Positions 27,201-33,129 of a DNA stretch of 64,000 nt are shown here, one piece after another (the first letter of the stretch is position 1; each line of letters starts with the position of its first letter). This stretch comes from Candidula unifasciata (taxonomy: Eukaryota > Mollusca > Gastropoda > Stylommatophora > Geomitridae), in the NCBI GenBank assembly GCA_905116865.2, contig CAJHNH020006612.1, forward strand, positions 80,001 to 144,000, read 5' to 3'. The notes beneath the pieces are model-generated. The model saw nothing but the letters and a program-made list of their open reading frames with translations, was not told where the DNA came from and made no database searches. A program made the position numbers and the translations under genes.

Positions 27201-30200
27201 ATTGTATTACAGGGTCGCCACAACATGAGGAATTGTATTACAGGGTCGCCACAACATGAGGAATTGTATTACAGGGTCGCCACAACATGAGGGATTGTAT
27301 TACAGGGTCGCCACAACATGAGGAATTGTATTACAGGGTCGCCACAACATGAGGAATTGTATTACAGGGTCGCCACAACATGAGGGATTGTATTACAGGG
27401 TCGCCACAACATGAGGGATTGTATTACAGGGTCGCGGTATAAGGAGCGCTGAGAACCACTGGTTTACAAGAATATTGCTATACTCAGTCAACAAGTACAC
27501 GTGCAAGTAAATCAGTGGGAAGATAAAGGGAATATAATAATGGAGATCTTGATAGAATTATTCGTCACCTCTAAATATTATTATTGTGTTCTTAAAGTAG
27601 GATTAGGAACACTAAGCCCCTTACCTCATTTGTCAAGAGTCCCCCCCCCCCCTCCTTTCTTTTTGCCTAGGATTCGGCCGCTGAGATCTGGTTATTCATA
27701 CACTTTTGAAATGTAGTCGTGTTCCAGAACTTGAGTTGTGCGTGCACACTCATTTTACATATATGGCTTTTTTATGCAGACTGTTGGTTACTTATCCCTC
27801 AGGCAGTCCGATTTGAAAGCAAACCCCTGATTATTCGTCTATTACGACATGTCTTTCTGGGATAGTGAATCTATTTATTTACCCCCAAAATAGGATCTCA
27901 GAACCCACACGCTGAGATGAGGGTGATAATAAAGATGACGATACTGAAAATGATAAAATGTTAATAATGATGACGATGATACTGATGAAGATGACGATGA
28001 ACGAACGAACTTTTTTTTCCCTTTATGATGATGATGATGATTACATATAAAAGAACGAATTAGATGGAATCTAATTAGATTTTTCAAAAGGGCGGTGTGT
28101 GTGCGGGTGGGTTATGGGGGGGGGGGGGGGGGGAGGTTGGGGGGTAAGTCTGGATTTAGGCATAAGCTAACTAAGCTGGAATTTAGGGCCTCGTAATCTG
28201 CAGGGGGTCTCAACGAGCTCCCTTTTTTTTCTTCACAAAAACACTTTTCTTTTAACAGAGCCTTTAAGCGGATTATTTAATATAATTTATGTGATTGTGC
28301 AGAAACATTTTTTGTTATTCCTTATACTAAAAATTGATTTTTGAGGTTTGAACAACGGATCAACATCATGGCACACGGGTAATAACCCATACATGCTCCG
28401 CTCTTTTTCCAACTCAAGTCAGAGTCCGAAGAAGCTCAGCACAGTGTACAGACTCTGTAGCACCGGCGACGATCCTGAAATAATTTGGGTAGATTTTTTA
28501 CTCCAAATTTTGCCTGGACGGCGCCTTAAGGATACTCTTTTCGATTTCCAACTGTTAATGGATTTTTTACGTGCGCGACGAGACACACGGGCGTCCGATC
28601 TCACTACCCATAGAGCAGCAGAAATTACTATAAATCTAAGTCCAGGTGAAAAAATCGCAGCCCTTACCGGGGATTGAATCCGGAACCTCTAGCACTCGAA
28701 GCGGACACTATGCCTCGAGACCAGGCAGCCCCCATGTACTAATATTAAATACATAAGTATATGTCCATTATCCCCATATTTGAAGGAGTATATATTTTAC
28801 AGTTTTCTGAGGTTAGCTGTTGTAATTTAAAACAGTACAGTGCCACATTGCTTTATGTTTATCTGAGGGCCTCAAAAAGTTGTCTAAGGGCGGCCTCGGG
28901 AGGAAGGCTTGGGGGGCGGGGGGGGGGGATACAATTGAAGCGTGACAGAAACGTATTTTCTGTTAACAATTTTCACTGACATTAAAGTAAAAAAAAAAAT
29001 CAGTAAGCTAATCGTCAATTTGCCATCGTAAATAAGTGTATTCTGGCAGAGATAAATAGATGTTTAATGTTATTGTTGCATCATAGAACTTTACTGTAAT
29101 ACATTTAACCTGGGAGAGGGAGGTTACGTGGCCGAGCGGCCAAGCCGTTTACCTCAAACTATGAAGCTCGTGGGTCCTACCCGTCGTTTAGTTCATGGGT
29201 GCAATTTTGTCGGAGATCACTGTCGCCCCAGCTACGGAGGTCGTGCTTTGTGCGACGCTTGTGGCAGGCGGTTAGCTGTCAGGCGGAAAGAGGCCCAGTT
29301 GTTTGTCATAAACCCCAGTACAAAGAAGTTAATTCTCTCGGCTGTAACTTTTCAACTTTAACATATAATATAAAAATGGGAATCTTTATTTTAATTCACC
29401 CTAAACAACGGAATTCTGGGAGTTTCCGGGAAAGTCTAATATTTTAGGGGTGTGAGGGTCAGTCGGTGTCTCTGAGGCGGTAGTGGGCTCACAAAGATCT
29501 GTTTAATTTTAGTGACAGGGCCTGGTGGCGTTCTCTTGATATGGTCCCACCAAATTATAGCTTCAGTCAGTCAGTAGCATGTCCTTTGCAGAACCATGCT
29601 CCCATAACAACCATTCGGAAAACTTTTCGATCACAAGCAAGATGTCCCGCGTCCGATACCCCTATCTGGAAACCATCTGCCATATCCTGTATCCATCTTC
29701 TTTTTGGCTTTCCTCTTCGTCTCTTCCCTGGCATATACCACTCCATTATTGTTCTCAGTAAACCATCGTGTCGATTTAAGTGACCAAATATTTTAATTGT
29801 CTGTGTTTTATCGTCTTTAATAGCCAACCTTCTTCAATATTAAGTTCAAGAAGTATGGATGCATTAGTTCTTTTCTTTACCCAAGATATTCTTAGAACCT
29901 GTCTGTAACATTTTTATTCAAAGACATTTATGCACTGTTCAGCTTGTTTAGTAAGTGTCCAGGTCTCACAGGCGTATGTTGCAATGGGAAAGATGCATGC
30001 TTTTAGAAATAGAATTTTTATAGTTCTGTCTGTCTCACTCCATAATTTATTCAGTTGTTTTAGTATAACTTCAGTGTTCATGTCAAATCATAACATCCCT
30101 GTAATATTAGACTGTCTTGGAAACTCTCGAATTTCTGTTGTTTGGGCCGAATTTTTACAAAAGTACCAAACAATGACCATTTCGTCGGGTAATGCATGCT

Positions 30201-32998
30201 CCACTTATGTTTTCCTTGACAAATTGACACTAATAATTACGTTGGACGTCCAAGAGAAATCCTAAGCGATTTGATGAGACGCGCTTCCACCCAAGGCATC
30301 CATGAGGCTGCACACAAAAAAAATGATTGAAGATATAGAGTGCAAGCTTAACACTGTATCCTTCCAAAACGAAAAATCAATAACCTTTTTTATGTTTCTA
30401 ATAACTCCGTCAAAAATCATTCGATTAATGTAAAATTTGGTACAAATATTAACGGAACGTTAAACTACATTTTGACTATAAATTGACGCTCAGAATGTTC
30501 ATAAGCAGCTGCAACACACGTTTTAATCGGGCCCGCCAACTTTTTTTTTTTTTGAAAACACCATGTTTATGATTCTTTGGTCTAACTAACTCCAAGTCTG
30601 CTTTATCCGATTATTTAGCGCATCCATGATGCTTATTTTGCTTTTATAAACCTTTTCTTGCATGAAGCCCCAAATTATGTTGTCCACGGAGTTAAGGTCT
30701 GGACTACTAGATGGCCACAAATTCGGTTCGATAAATTCGGGTGTTTTTCTGCGAGAGAGGTAACATTGCATCTCTAGCCAATTCGACGTGTGTTAATAAA
30801 TGAGCAGACAGATAGACCGGTCGGTTCTGCACCACTTGGTGTTAAACTGATGTTTGACAAGCTGGATGTTGTGAGGGTCCTTTGGGAGCGAGTGAACAGT
30901 GCGTAAGCTCAAATAGATTATTACGGTCTGAGGAGAATGGCGCTCTGAGGAGTTATTAGGGGATTTGGCCGATGCTCAACACTCAAGGGTAAGGCGAGAC
31001 GGATGTACAATCAGACACTTACTGGTGAGAAATTTTAACTCTTCGCTTGCTGTTGAAGATGGGGACGGAGCGCTTATGGGTGTGTACTGCGTACTGTGAT
31101 GTCGATTCTTTATTCAACATTCAATTTGGACGCAGACGAATTAGCAATCGTGCAGCTGTTGTACAACGCCACCTACAGATTGGAAAGCGTTCTGTGGCCA
31201 GAAATCCGTGGCGCGATATTCAAATCCTAACAGAAGGTATTCTCATCAACAGTTGTGTCAAAGTTTATTACAGTAAGATACCTGATTCGCTAGCTCAGTA
31301 GGTTAAACTGACTGTGCGGCGACCGGCTGACAAACTTCTTGTCGTCTGAGTTCACGCCCGAGGGTAGGCAGAAAAGCCACATTTCTCCTAAATTTACGAT
31401 ATTTATCCTGGAATCAAGGCCGAAGGGTTGCGATATCCATAGTACCGAACGAAAGGGTTAACAACTCATGGTTTCTGGATATTAAAAAAAAGAAATAATA
31501 AGTCAGAGGACTTTGGACATAATCATTAAAATTATGTAAAAGTTACTGATTTTTTTGTGTTGAAAGGGGGGGGGGGTAGGGGGGTAGGATTGCGGGAGGG
31601 AGGGTTAATTGTGTGTATGACGTGTACTGGCACAGCAGGAATATGTATATATTATATATAAAAACACCTCGTTAACACAAATTCGCATAAGACGAACACT
31701 TGGTCAACGTGAATAAAATGTTGGTCCTAGCAGGGATGCTTATTCATTTTATATCTACAGTTCCCCAGTTAGTATGAACTTTTCTAAATGAACTCTTGAT
31801 TTTTTGGGGTCGCTTAGTACTCCAGCTAGTGTATGAAATCCAGCCCAGCACTTTTAGCCTCTCTCAACCACGTTCCTCTGGTGGTTTCTTTGGGAGTTTC
31901 TCGCTTCCTCGGTCAGTTTGTTTCCCATTTCAGTGTCCTTGCCCGCATACGACTTCGGGTTCTAACTAGCTGGTATATCTGAAACGGGTGCCATAATTAT
32001 AACTTCTTTGGAGGGTGAACGGAATCTCAGATCTGCGATGTTGGCATGCGATCCGTACTGAGATAGTTAAATACGTGGATCATGTCAACCTTTAGATAGC
32101 AGTCTAAAGGGCACATCCTGATCGATCGATTGGTCTGAACATTAGGGAGTAGTCGAAGAAGAGGAGGGAAAGGAAGAAACTGGAATGCCAATACGGACAG
32201 GACTAAGTTATCATACACTTATATATCAAACATAAGACTGAGAAAGATGGCGGGTTTGTTTGCTAGGGATTCCATCAATACACCTCCACAACCCTAGGGG
32301 GTTAAGTGTTCTGTGATGTTATGTTTATTTCAGTGCCTTGGGGCCGCGTTAGCGCAGTCGATAAGAGGCTCGCTTTCAAATCCAGCTGCGACTCGCTGCA
32401 GCCACGGTCGGTTTTCGAAACCGGGCGGCTCTCGTGGTTCACCCAGTCTTTAGGAAATGGGTACCAGAGTTGACACTTTTGGGGTAAATGGAGGAACGTC
32501 GCTGTAGCTACAGAGTTACGTGCGAACGGCGTCACAGGCGTACAATTCTTATCAGCTGTCCATACTGGTGGCAGAGCACTTATGGTTTATAACCGTGTGC
32601 AATGACGCTGGTTCACATCTCCCGACTTTACCTTATTTCAGTGCCTGAACAGCAGGATGAGAGCAGGGAGAGAAACAGCCGGGTGGCAGCAGGAGAAGGA
32701 AGAGAAGGAGGAGAATGAAACACTCAGCGACTTAGTATCCAGATACAAAATACATATAAATACACTGAAATGCACTCACCTTTATCAAGTATACATCCGA
32801 CCCTGGGTCGGAAATCCGCATGGCTGAGGCACAGCCCAGAAAGATGAACAAAACCTGAGCCAGGAACTCAGCGAAGACCGCTCGCCACAACTCGGCGGAC
32901 TTCAGCTCGGACAAGTCCGTGATCTTTCCCGAGGGGCCGGACTTGCCGAAGCGTAGACCTTCTAACTTGTTGGCTATATGGATGTAGAGGGCTTCCAT
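1115..32998 (-). CDS. AQP: Aquaporin (AQP1/AQP4-type water channel), five exons, C-terminus runs off the window
   Basis: This is a six-helix plasma-membrane water channel of the MIP family. The spliced product (exons 32998-32780, 7432-7245, 6177-5973, 3415-3335, 1226-1115) gives 268 residues, and all introns are GT-AG with matching phases (0, 2, 0, 0). The first half-helix box is SGGHINPAV (N98-A100). The second is NPS (N213-S215) instead of NPA. The selectivity-filter residues are F78, H201, A210 and R216, the set of orthodox water channels. Y233-W234 in the last helix is also typical of water channels and argues against a glycerol channel. A210 occupies the position of the mercury-sensitive Cys of AQP1, so insensitivity to mercury is likely by inference. 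The start at 32998 has a good context (GCCATGG). The cytoplasmic tail beyond residue 268 is not in the window, or else reads 17 codons through the last donor. The sequence is closest in feel to vertebrate AQP4/AQP1. Confidence 0.95.
1390..1650 (-). repeat. Interspersed repeat G (copy 1)
   Basis: One of about 16 copies of a 250-300 bp family. On its own strand the diagnostic blocks are, in order: ggctgtaaactcc, ctggttgttcgtcca, gttccagaacctgagt, gcacatccgttt, gcagactgttggt, ctcaggcagatg, gacatgcttgt, gggtctattcttgtttccca. It has no coding frame and no tRNA-like promoter that I can see. Confidence 0.75.
1800..2155 (+). pseudogene. Decayed LINE reverse-transcriptase C-terminus
   Basis: Reads KEKIRAFELKCCRKI, then with frameshifts LERTVMGGAVSGKR and a tail ending GAGAGCGACGTTCTGTAAAGG, the same end as the LINE pieces at 1-118 and 58570-58735. 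It lies in aquaporin intron 4. Confidence 0.6.
2160..3330. other. Aquaporin intron 4 interior, AT-rich, with one dispersed repeat
   Basis: No gene seen. Bases 2800-2985 resemble 48790-49010 (shared blocks gggcccatgctaatct and ggggcccataat.ctgtt), so a dispersed repeat is present. Its class is unclear. Confidence 0.5.
3335..3415 (-). CDS. AQP: Aquaporin exon 4 (residues 205-231), second pore box NPS
   Basis: An 81-base, 27-codon exon between acceptor CCAAACAG and donor GTGAGT, phase 0 at both ends. It reads ICYTGASMNPSRS then LGSAVVSNAWDNHW. It is too short for ordinary ORF listing and was found by reading for loop E. The 81-base size is the same as the equivalent exon in vertebrate aquaporins. 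The canonical Ala of NPA is Ser, while the filter residues A210 and R216 are kept. Confidence 0.93.
3594..3661. repeat. GA dinucleotide microsatellite
   Basis: About 33 nearly perfect AG units in aquaporin intron 3, some 180 bases before exon 4 in genomic order. Confidence 0.95.
3780..4110 (+). pseudogene. LINE reverse-transcriptase C-terminus
   Basis: Reads LRISWVKKRTNASILQELNI, then a GRPRRRW-like stretch with a frameshift, then DAGHLAQDRRFFRRVVMAAR and FREGHATE stop. It is the same family as 29560-30065 on the other strand. A GAATGA tail follows and leads into a GAA tract. Confidence 0.75.
4176..4541 (+). repeat. Long GAA trinucleotide tract with a GCA patch
   Basis: About 365 bases of nearly pure GAA, interrupted by GCA units at 4388-4411. 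It lies in aquaporin intron 3, so the transcript carries UUC. It splits off the end of the RNase H remnant that follows. The poly-Glu, poly-Lys, poly-Phe and poly-Leu frames are not genes. Confidence 0.97.
4585..5010 (-). pseudogene. LINE RNase H domain remnant
   Basis: On the minus strand it reads RVRVYMDRSA*NANRNGGAG, then VYTEHPNNTMCTAKIPTG, HNYDAEVQAIKLAAG, and VFLTDARAVFQALQSGKL, ending NDKLAKEGANEEQ. These are RNase H motifs (the MDGSA strand, NYDAE and TDA acidic residues, RLAKEGA end) of a retrotransposon polyprotein. An internal stop and a frameshift make it dead. Confidence 0.75.
5345..5770 (-). pseudogene. LINE C-terminus, related to 42475-42835
   Basis: The minus strand encodes fragments such as LFCHLVRIHPDQTAYEHF and GRRRGRPTKIWIN, the end of a reverse transcriptase. 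The plus-strand spelling agrees block by block with 42475-42835 (ctgataccaggttgta, ctcatatgcagt.tggtctgg, cctcactagatgg). Confidence 0.65.
5973..6177 (-). CDS. AQP: Aquaporin exon 3 (residues 136-204)
   Basis: The acceptor is TTCTGCCAG. The first base completes the split Gly codon, then 68 codons run from LTPAKFHGNL through VEFMLTFCLVTVIF (helix 4) to LIGLTVTLGHLSG (helix 5, with filter His201). The donor is GTAAGT, phase 0. The length is 205 bases, so skipping this exon would shift the frame. It lies between a TTC tract and a GAA tract in the neighbouring introns. Confidence 0.95.
6531..6890 (+). repeat. Long TTC trinucleotide tract
   Basis: About 360 bases of TTC with some TTTTTC variants, in aquaporin intron 2, so the transcript carries GAA. 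It directly abuts the 5' end of an interspersed repeat G copy. Confidence 0.97.
6893..7170 (+). repeat. Interspersed repeat G (copy 2)
   Basis: Contains gttctggttgttcgtccact, gcaggctgttggtacct, ctttcaggcag and ggagccacggaacccacac in family order. It sits between the TTC tract and aquaporin exon 2. Confidence 0.7.
7245..7432 (-). CDS. AQP: Aquaporin exon 2 (residues 74-135 plus two bases)
   Basis: Begins ISLAFGLAIMA after the acceptor CCTCTCCCCAG and carries helix 2, loop B with the first NPA box (HINPAVT) and helix 3. The donor is GTAGGC after AAAGG, leaving a phase 2 intron. F78 of the selectivity filter is here. The intron immediately upstream is a 70-bp tandem array whose period includes this acceptor. 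Confidence 0.95.
7427..8886. repeat. 70-bp minisatellite in register with the aquaporin exon 2 acceptor
   Basis: About 20.8 units of exactly 70 bases. The block ggagatttgg recurs at 7497, 7567, 7707 and onwards, and the first member of the series is ggagatctgg at 7427-7436, which spans the exon 2 splice acceptor. The typical unit contains gaggagagaaataaagcaac and tgttaaatagcaaatag. Units nearest the exon are the most diverged, and those from 7740 to 8820 are nearly identical. Confidence 0.95.
9110..9633 (-). mobile_element. hAT element, 524 bp, carrying a transposase C-terminal remnant
   Basis: Bounded by ctgtgttgccactttt and aaagtggcaacacta (imperfect inverted repeats) and flanked by identical 8-bp duplications gtctgact at 9102-9109 and 9634-9641. 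Eight-base duplications are the hallmark of hAT transposition. The inside encodes part of a hAT dimerisation domain on the minus strand. Confidence 0.8.
9222..9542 (-). pseudogene. hAT transposase C-terminal (dimerisation) fragment
   Basis: Open on the minus strand from about 9542: NEFIKSNLRNRMKLDLLNAI, then LTVKFGMIRVGKGCSTYQL and PDWVLKEIRTAKAYK. This pattern (LNAxLxVKFG, then PxxVLK) is that of the C-terminal end of hAT transposases. The catalytic part is absent, so the protein cannot be functional. Confidence 0.6.
9715..9870 (+). repeat. Interspersed repeat G (copy 3, partial)
   Basis: Contains gactgtaaactccagc, gttagtcttgtt, gcgtgcatacccgtttt and gcaggttgttggctccttg in family order. Confidence 0.65.
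10025..10420 (-). repeat. SINE-E, nearly full length
   Basis: About 390 bases. The tRNA-like head is at the right end (minus strand: ggctgcgtggcatggtgtcc, then cctcgagtgctagaggttcc). Body blocks on the plus strand are aatacacacgggcgttc, aaattttgcccgggcagcg and gtgctccgttcttcttct. Other copies are at 28340, 44380 and 49600. Confidence 0.7.
10615..11015 (+). pseudogene. Decayed LINE reverse-transcriptase C-terminus
   Basis: Fragments read EEIEHVTNVESLGPTLNSSG and, after frameshifts, KKIWAFEKKSYRKILRKSWK followed by NTDILKVIKQQ. The order and spacing are those of the end of a LINE ORF2. Confidence 0.65.
11850..12020 (+). repeat. Interspersed repeat G (copy 4, 3' truncated)
   Basis: Contains ctggttgttcgtttactt, gttccagaacttgac, gcacatccgttttgcagac and gcagactgttggcacct. 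It ends where the 12025-12290 repeat begins. Confidence 0.7.
12025..12290 (+). repeat. Dispersed 260-bp repeat, pair member with 13835-14110
   Basis: Shares gagctgatgaaactagctc, cacatttggcta, aatagacacgagaa and gccttatccggacca with 13835-14110 in the same order and orientation. No coding content recognised. Confidence 0.75.
12290..12780 (+). pseudogene. LINE (RTE-like) reverse-transcriptase C-terminus, well preserved
   Basis: Reads SYVKSVLLYGAETWRTTKAI, then LHTFINWCLRRIEGIKW, ELWERTKQAPVD, a stop, and then RKRCWRWIGNTMRKQENSIT, HWNPQRHRNKGRPKNTWRRE, ending LVEGLCSIGG. This is the standard end of an endonuclease/reverse-transcriptase LINE protein. One in-frame stop separates the halves. Related pieces are at 38935 and 62935. 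Confidence 0.85.
13385..13665 (-). repeat. Interspersed repeat G (copy 5)
   Basis: Family blocks are present in minus orientation: gcgtgtcgtaaaa, ggagtgtttccttcgaa, caacagtctgcatac, ctggaacaagacc and gacgaacaatcaaaac. Confidence 0.7.
13835..14110 (+). repeat. Dispersed 260-bp repeat, pair member with 12025-12290
   Basis: Roughly four-fifths identical to the other copy by eye. Ends aaaccatttaaacc like its partner. Confidence 0.7.
14285..14530 (+). pseudogene. Decayed LINE C-terminus
   Basis: One frame reads NKQYLKWFGHLTRRPWHQLP followed by LTTTLKIYYEQ, the WFGHLxR motif of LINE ends. Frameshifted and with stops. Confidence 0.55.
14640..15275 (+). repeat. Very long GAA tract with CAA and GAC patches
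   Basis: About 640 bases of GAA with AAATAAAAAG interruptions near 14786 and 14876, a CAA block at 15029-15070 and a GAC/GAT fringe on the right. It lies in aquaporin intron 1. Confidence 0.97.
15441..15482. repeat. CA dinucleotide microsatellite
   Basis: About 20 CA units with one CG interruption. Confidence 0.9.
15675..15925 (-). repeat. SINE-A, minus orientation
   Basis: Plus-strand blocks cgcctttaggc, ggtgatgtggttaacatcac, gccggccgcttttacttcc and ggagccaaggtcatttttg match other SINE-A copies reversed. Confidence 0.7.
15945..16115 (+). repeat. Interspersed repeat F
   Basis: Blocks gaccacacaacgagcgataa, acacccgatgtcacaaag, cagaaagcccgttcgaccg, ttaggttatattaggg and acagccgggtgggg recur at 21580, 43660, 49797 (reversed), 54960 and 58025. 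Confidence 0.7.
16305..16465 (-). repeat. SINE-D, minus orientation
   Basis: The reverse strand reads ctctctagcgtagttggcta (tRNA-like A-box region), then gtccgggttcactcccgg (B-box-like) and gggtaggcagaaaagcca. This agrees with the copies at 31282 and 61905. Confidence 0.75.
16894..17808. mobile_element. Non-autonomous hAT element with an internal 30-bp minisatellite
   Basis: The left end is cagtgactctcaaccttt and the right end is gcaggttaagaaccgctg (inverted). The 8-bp target duplication is ctctacaa at 16886-16893 and 17809-17816. Most of its length is the tandem array at 16919-17674. No transposase. Confidence 0.9.
16919..17674. repeat. 30-bp minisatellite, about 25 units, inside the hAT element
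   Basis: The unit joins cgaccctttagtagttccct to catgttgtgg. Since 30 is divisible by 3, both strands show long open frames (plus PFSSSLMLWR, minus MRELLKGRHN). These are artefacts of the repeat, not proteins. Confidence 0.97.
18085..18300 (-). repeat. SINE-A, minus orientation
   Basis: Plus-strand blocks are gcgtattgggcatatagggc, tatagaccaatcagcactt, gatgtggtcaacatcacg, ggtacccactcaaggctggg and gagccaagatcattt. Confidence 0.8.
18587..18860 (+). repeat. SINE-A full copy, head type 1
   Basis: The head gccgtggtgtagcggctag is followed by gacgctcgcc and gtcgtgggtttgggtc (A- and B-box-like). The body has cagtcctgggaagtaaagg and ccgattggtctatgaaatat, and the tail is cgtctaaaggcgttgaaaag then tcctttactc. 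Confidence 0.8.
18990..19280 (+). repeat. SINE-A full copy, head type 2
   Basis: The head cgtggcttaggcgttgtgag is followed by tccgactcgtaaatccaacg and gcgatcgaaaccc. The body and tail are the same as in the other SINE-A copies. Confidence 0.8.
19465..19710 (-). repeat. Interspersed repeat G (copy 6)
   Basis: Minus-orientation blocks are gcctgttgtgggagtcggct, gagtgtatccttcgaa, aagaaccaagagtctgcat, ataagccagatctgtgaaac and gtttacagccggtgaacg. Confidence 0.8.
19937..20138. mobile_element. Non-autonomous hAT element, 202 bp
   Basis: The left end is cagtgattcccaaactgtgc and the right end is cgaaagtttgggaaactctg (inverted). The 8-bp duplication is ccctaaac versus ccctaatc. GC-rich arms gcgccgcggcgcccc and gggcgccgtgg. 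Confidence 0.88.
20600..20830 (+). pseudogene. LINE RNase H C-terminal remnant
   Basis: Reads SAGYAGVLGNEQADRLADSS, like the GHAGVxGNExADRLA signature of retrotransposon RNase H, then DVKRLVQLRVLLRAH after a stop. Confidence 0.65.
20820..21125 (+). repeat. Interspersed repeat G (copy 7)
   Basis: Starts gttcttcttcgcgcgcacc, then ctgtaaactccagctgaaag, ctggttgttcgttcacc, gttctagatgtgcgtat, and ends cttacgacaagctttt with cacacggggacc. A C run interrupts it at 21001. Confidence 0.75.
21340..21361. repeat. G homopolymer
   Basis: About 20 consecutive G after ttaaaaaaat. Several similar C/G runs occur in the window (for example 13001, 21580, 28120, 57365). Confidence 0.9.
21405..21770 (+). repeat. 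Interspersed repeat F with upstream extension
   Basis: The upstream block (ctttaggttacattatggtc, ggattatttgcgcca) recurs near 16230, 42410 and 43850. The downstream block (ggagcgataaacactcgg, acccgttcaaccgttag, agccggggtgggc) is family F. Confidence 0.6.
21780..22600. other. Unassigned stretch
   Basis: No repeat or gene recognised. The minus strand is open for 103 codons at 22464-22153 and for 77 codons at 22306-22073. Neither resembles a family I know, and flanking splice sites are not evident. Confidence 0.3.
22664..23075. repeat. CCAGACTA-type minisatellite
   Basis: Irregular alternation of cagactac (8-9 bases) and cagacc-type spacers for about 410 bases. The LPDYQTR-like frame is an artefact. 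Confidence 0.95.
23112..23240 (+). repeat. SINE-B 3' part
   Basis: Contains attgcaaactactggaggta, caacagccaaaaaatgctc, ggggttggttctgcaacgtc and ctgtaaaggatgcgg. The head is missing. Confidence 0.75.
23250..24185. other. Unassigned AT-rich stretch
   Basis: No gene or repeat recognised. The longest frames look random and AT-driven. Confidence 0.3.
24190..24251. repeat. TA dinucleotide microsatellite
   Basis: About 31 perfect TA units next to the head of a SINE-B copy. Confidence 0.97.
24257..24462 (+). repeat. SINE-B full copy
   Basis: The tRNA-like head gtcggctctgtggctaagtc is followed by gattcgaacgcttcgtaatg and gccgggatgtcgggtt. The body has caaactactggacgtaaag and the 3' end is ggttggttctgtaaagtcc. 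Confidence 0.85.
24720..24875 (+). pseudogene. Short LINE RNase H-end remnant
   Basis: Shares gagacggatacacaataaga, tttgcttgctgctgaggat and agtgctgtgatgtcgat with 30985-31130. Too decayed to read. Confidence 0.45.
24895..24990 (-). repeat. SINE-A tail fragment
   Basis: Reversed tail blocks: cgcctttatgcgtatagggc and atagaccaatcggcac. Confidence 0.65.
25000..26150. other. Unassigned stretch
   Basis: No gene or repeat recognised in about 1.1 kb of aquaporin intron 1. Confidence 0.3.
26196..26360 (+). repeat. TTC trinucleotide tract
   Basis: About 120 bases of pure TTC with degenerate edges, preceded by a GT-rich stretch (26161-26190). It lies in aquaporin intron 1. Confidence 0.95.
26857..27461. 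mobile_element. Non-autonomous hAT element with an internal 31-bp minisatellite
   Basis: The left end is caacggttatcaaccttt and the right end is gcgctgagaaccactg (inverted). The flanks ctctacaa (26849-26856) and gtttacaa (27462-27469) match at six of eight positions. Same element family as 16894-17808. Confidence 0.82.
26994..27436. repeat. 31-bp minisatellite, about 14 units, inside the hAT element
   Basis: The unit joins ggtcgccacaacatgaggaa to ttgtattacag. Occasional agggattg variants occur. Confidence 0.97.
27675..27905 (+). repeat. Interspersed repeat G (copy 8)
   Basis: Contains gttccagaacttgagttgtg, gcagactgttggtt, cctcaggcag, tattacgacatgtctttctg and cagaacccacacg. Confidence 0.7.
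28340..28735 (-). repeat. SINE-E, nearly full length
   Basis: Plus-strand blocks are ggatcaacatcatggcacac, gctccgctctttttccaact, gatcctgaaataatttgggt, ccaaattttgcctgga, gacacacgggcgtccg and ggggattgaatccgg. Confidence 0.8.
29125..29335 (+). repeat. tRNA-derived SINE with Ser/Leu-like head
   Basis: The head ggttacgtggccgagcggcc has a near-perfect Pol III A box (TGGCCGAGCGG), followed at the right spacing by cgtgggtcctaccc (B-box-like). The rest is unique in this window. It is not a folded tRNA gene. Confidence 0.6.
29560..30065 (-). pseudogene. LINE reverse-transcriptase C-terminus, long open piece
   Basis: The minus strand reads KIFGHLNRHDGLLRTIMEWY, then MPGKRRRGKPKRRWIQDMAD and DAGHLACDRKVFRMVVMGAW, ending CKGHATD. 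Upstream (29830-30065) the same protein continues with frameshifts. Sister of 3780-4110. Confidence 0.85.
30560..30775 (-). pseudogene. Tc1/mariner-type transposase C-terminal remnant
   Basis: The minus strand reads RRKTPEFIEPNLWPSSSPDL, then NSVDNIIWGFMQEKVYKSK. SPDLNxVDxxIWG is the region around the last catalytic Asp of this superfamily. It is truncated at the N-terminal side. AT-rich sequence to about 30240 may be its 3' flank. Confidence 0.75.
30780..31130 (+). pseudogene. LINE RNase H-end remnant
   Basis: Starts NEQTDRPVGSAPLGVKLMFD then KLDVVRVLWERVNSA. Later frames give KARRMYNQTLTGE and GTERLWVCTAYCD. It abuts the mariner remnant. Confidence 0.65.
31282..31490 (+). repeat. SINE-D full copy
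   Basis: The head attcgctagctcagtaggtt is followed by gagttcacgcccgagg. The body has gggtaggcagaaaagccaca, gaatcaaggccgaagggttg and cgatatccatagtaccga. It ends in an A run. Confidence 0.85.
32339..32632 (+). mobile_element. SINE-C, 294 bp, with 14-bp target duplication
   Basis: The tRNA-like head ggggccgcgttagcgcagtc continues gataagaggctcgctttc. It is flanked by ttatttcagtgcct at 32325-32338 and 32633-32646. It lies 147 bases past the exon 1 donor of the aquaporin, antisense to it. A second copy is at 56905. Confidence 0.9.
32780..32998 (-). CDS. AQP: Aquaporin exon 1 (residues 1-73)
   Basis: Encodes the cytoplasmic N-terminus and helix 1 (about residues 36-60, containing EFLAQVLFIFLGCASAM), up to DVYLIK. 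The donor GTGAGT follows directly and the intron is phase 0. The initiator ATG sits in a GCCATGG context. The intron downstream is about 25.3 kb, far longer than the others, and holds most of the repeats described here. Confidence 0.94.
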
Positions 32999-33129
32999 GG
33001 CTTTCCGCGGGTTTGGGTCTCTAGATGAAGGATGGATTCTTTAAGGGTGAATTTAGTATTGTTTTTCTGTACAGTTTTCTTGGAGTCCCTTTTCTTGTGA
33101 ATTTCTTGAATATATATGATGCTGTGTGA

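Noticed and set aside
28348..28677. 109-codon plus-strand ORF
   Set aside because: It lies entirely within a SINE-E copy on the opposite strand.
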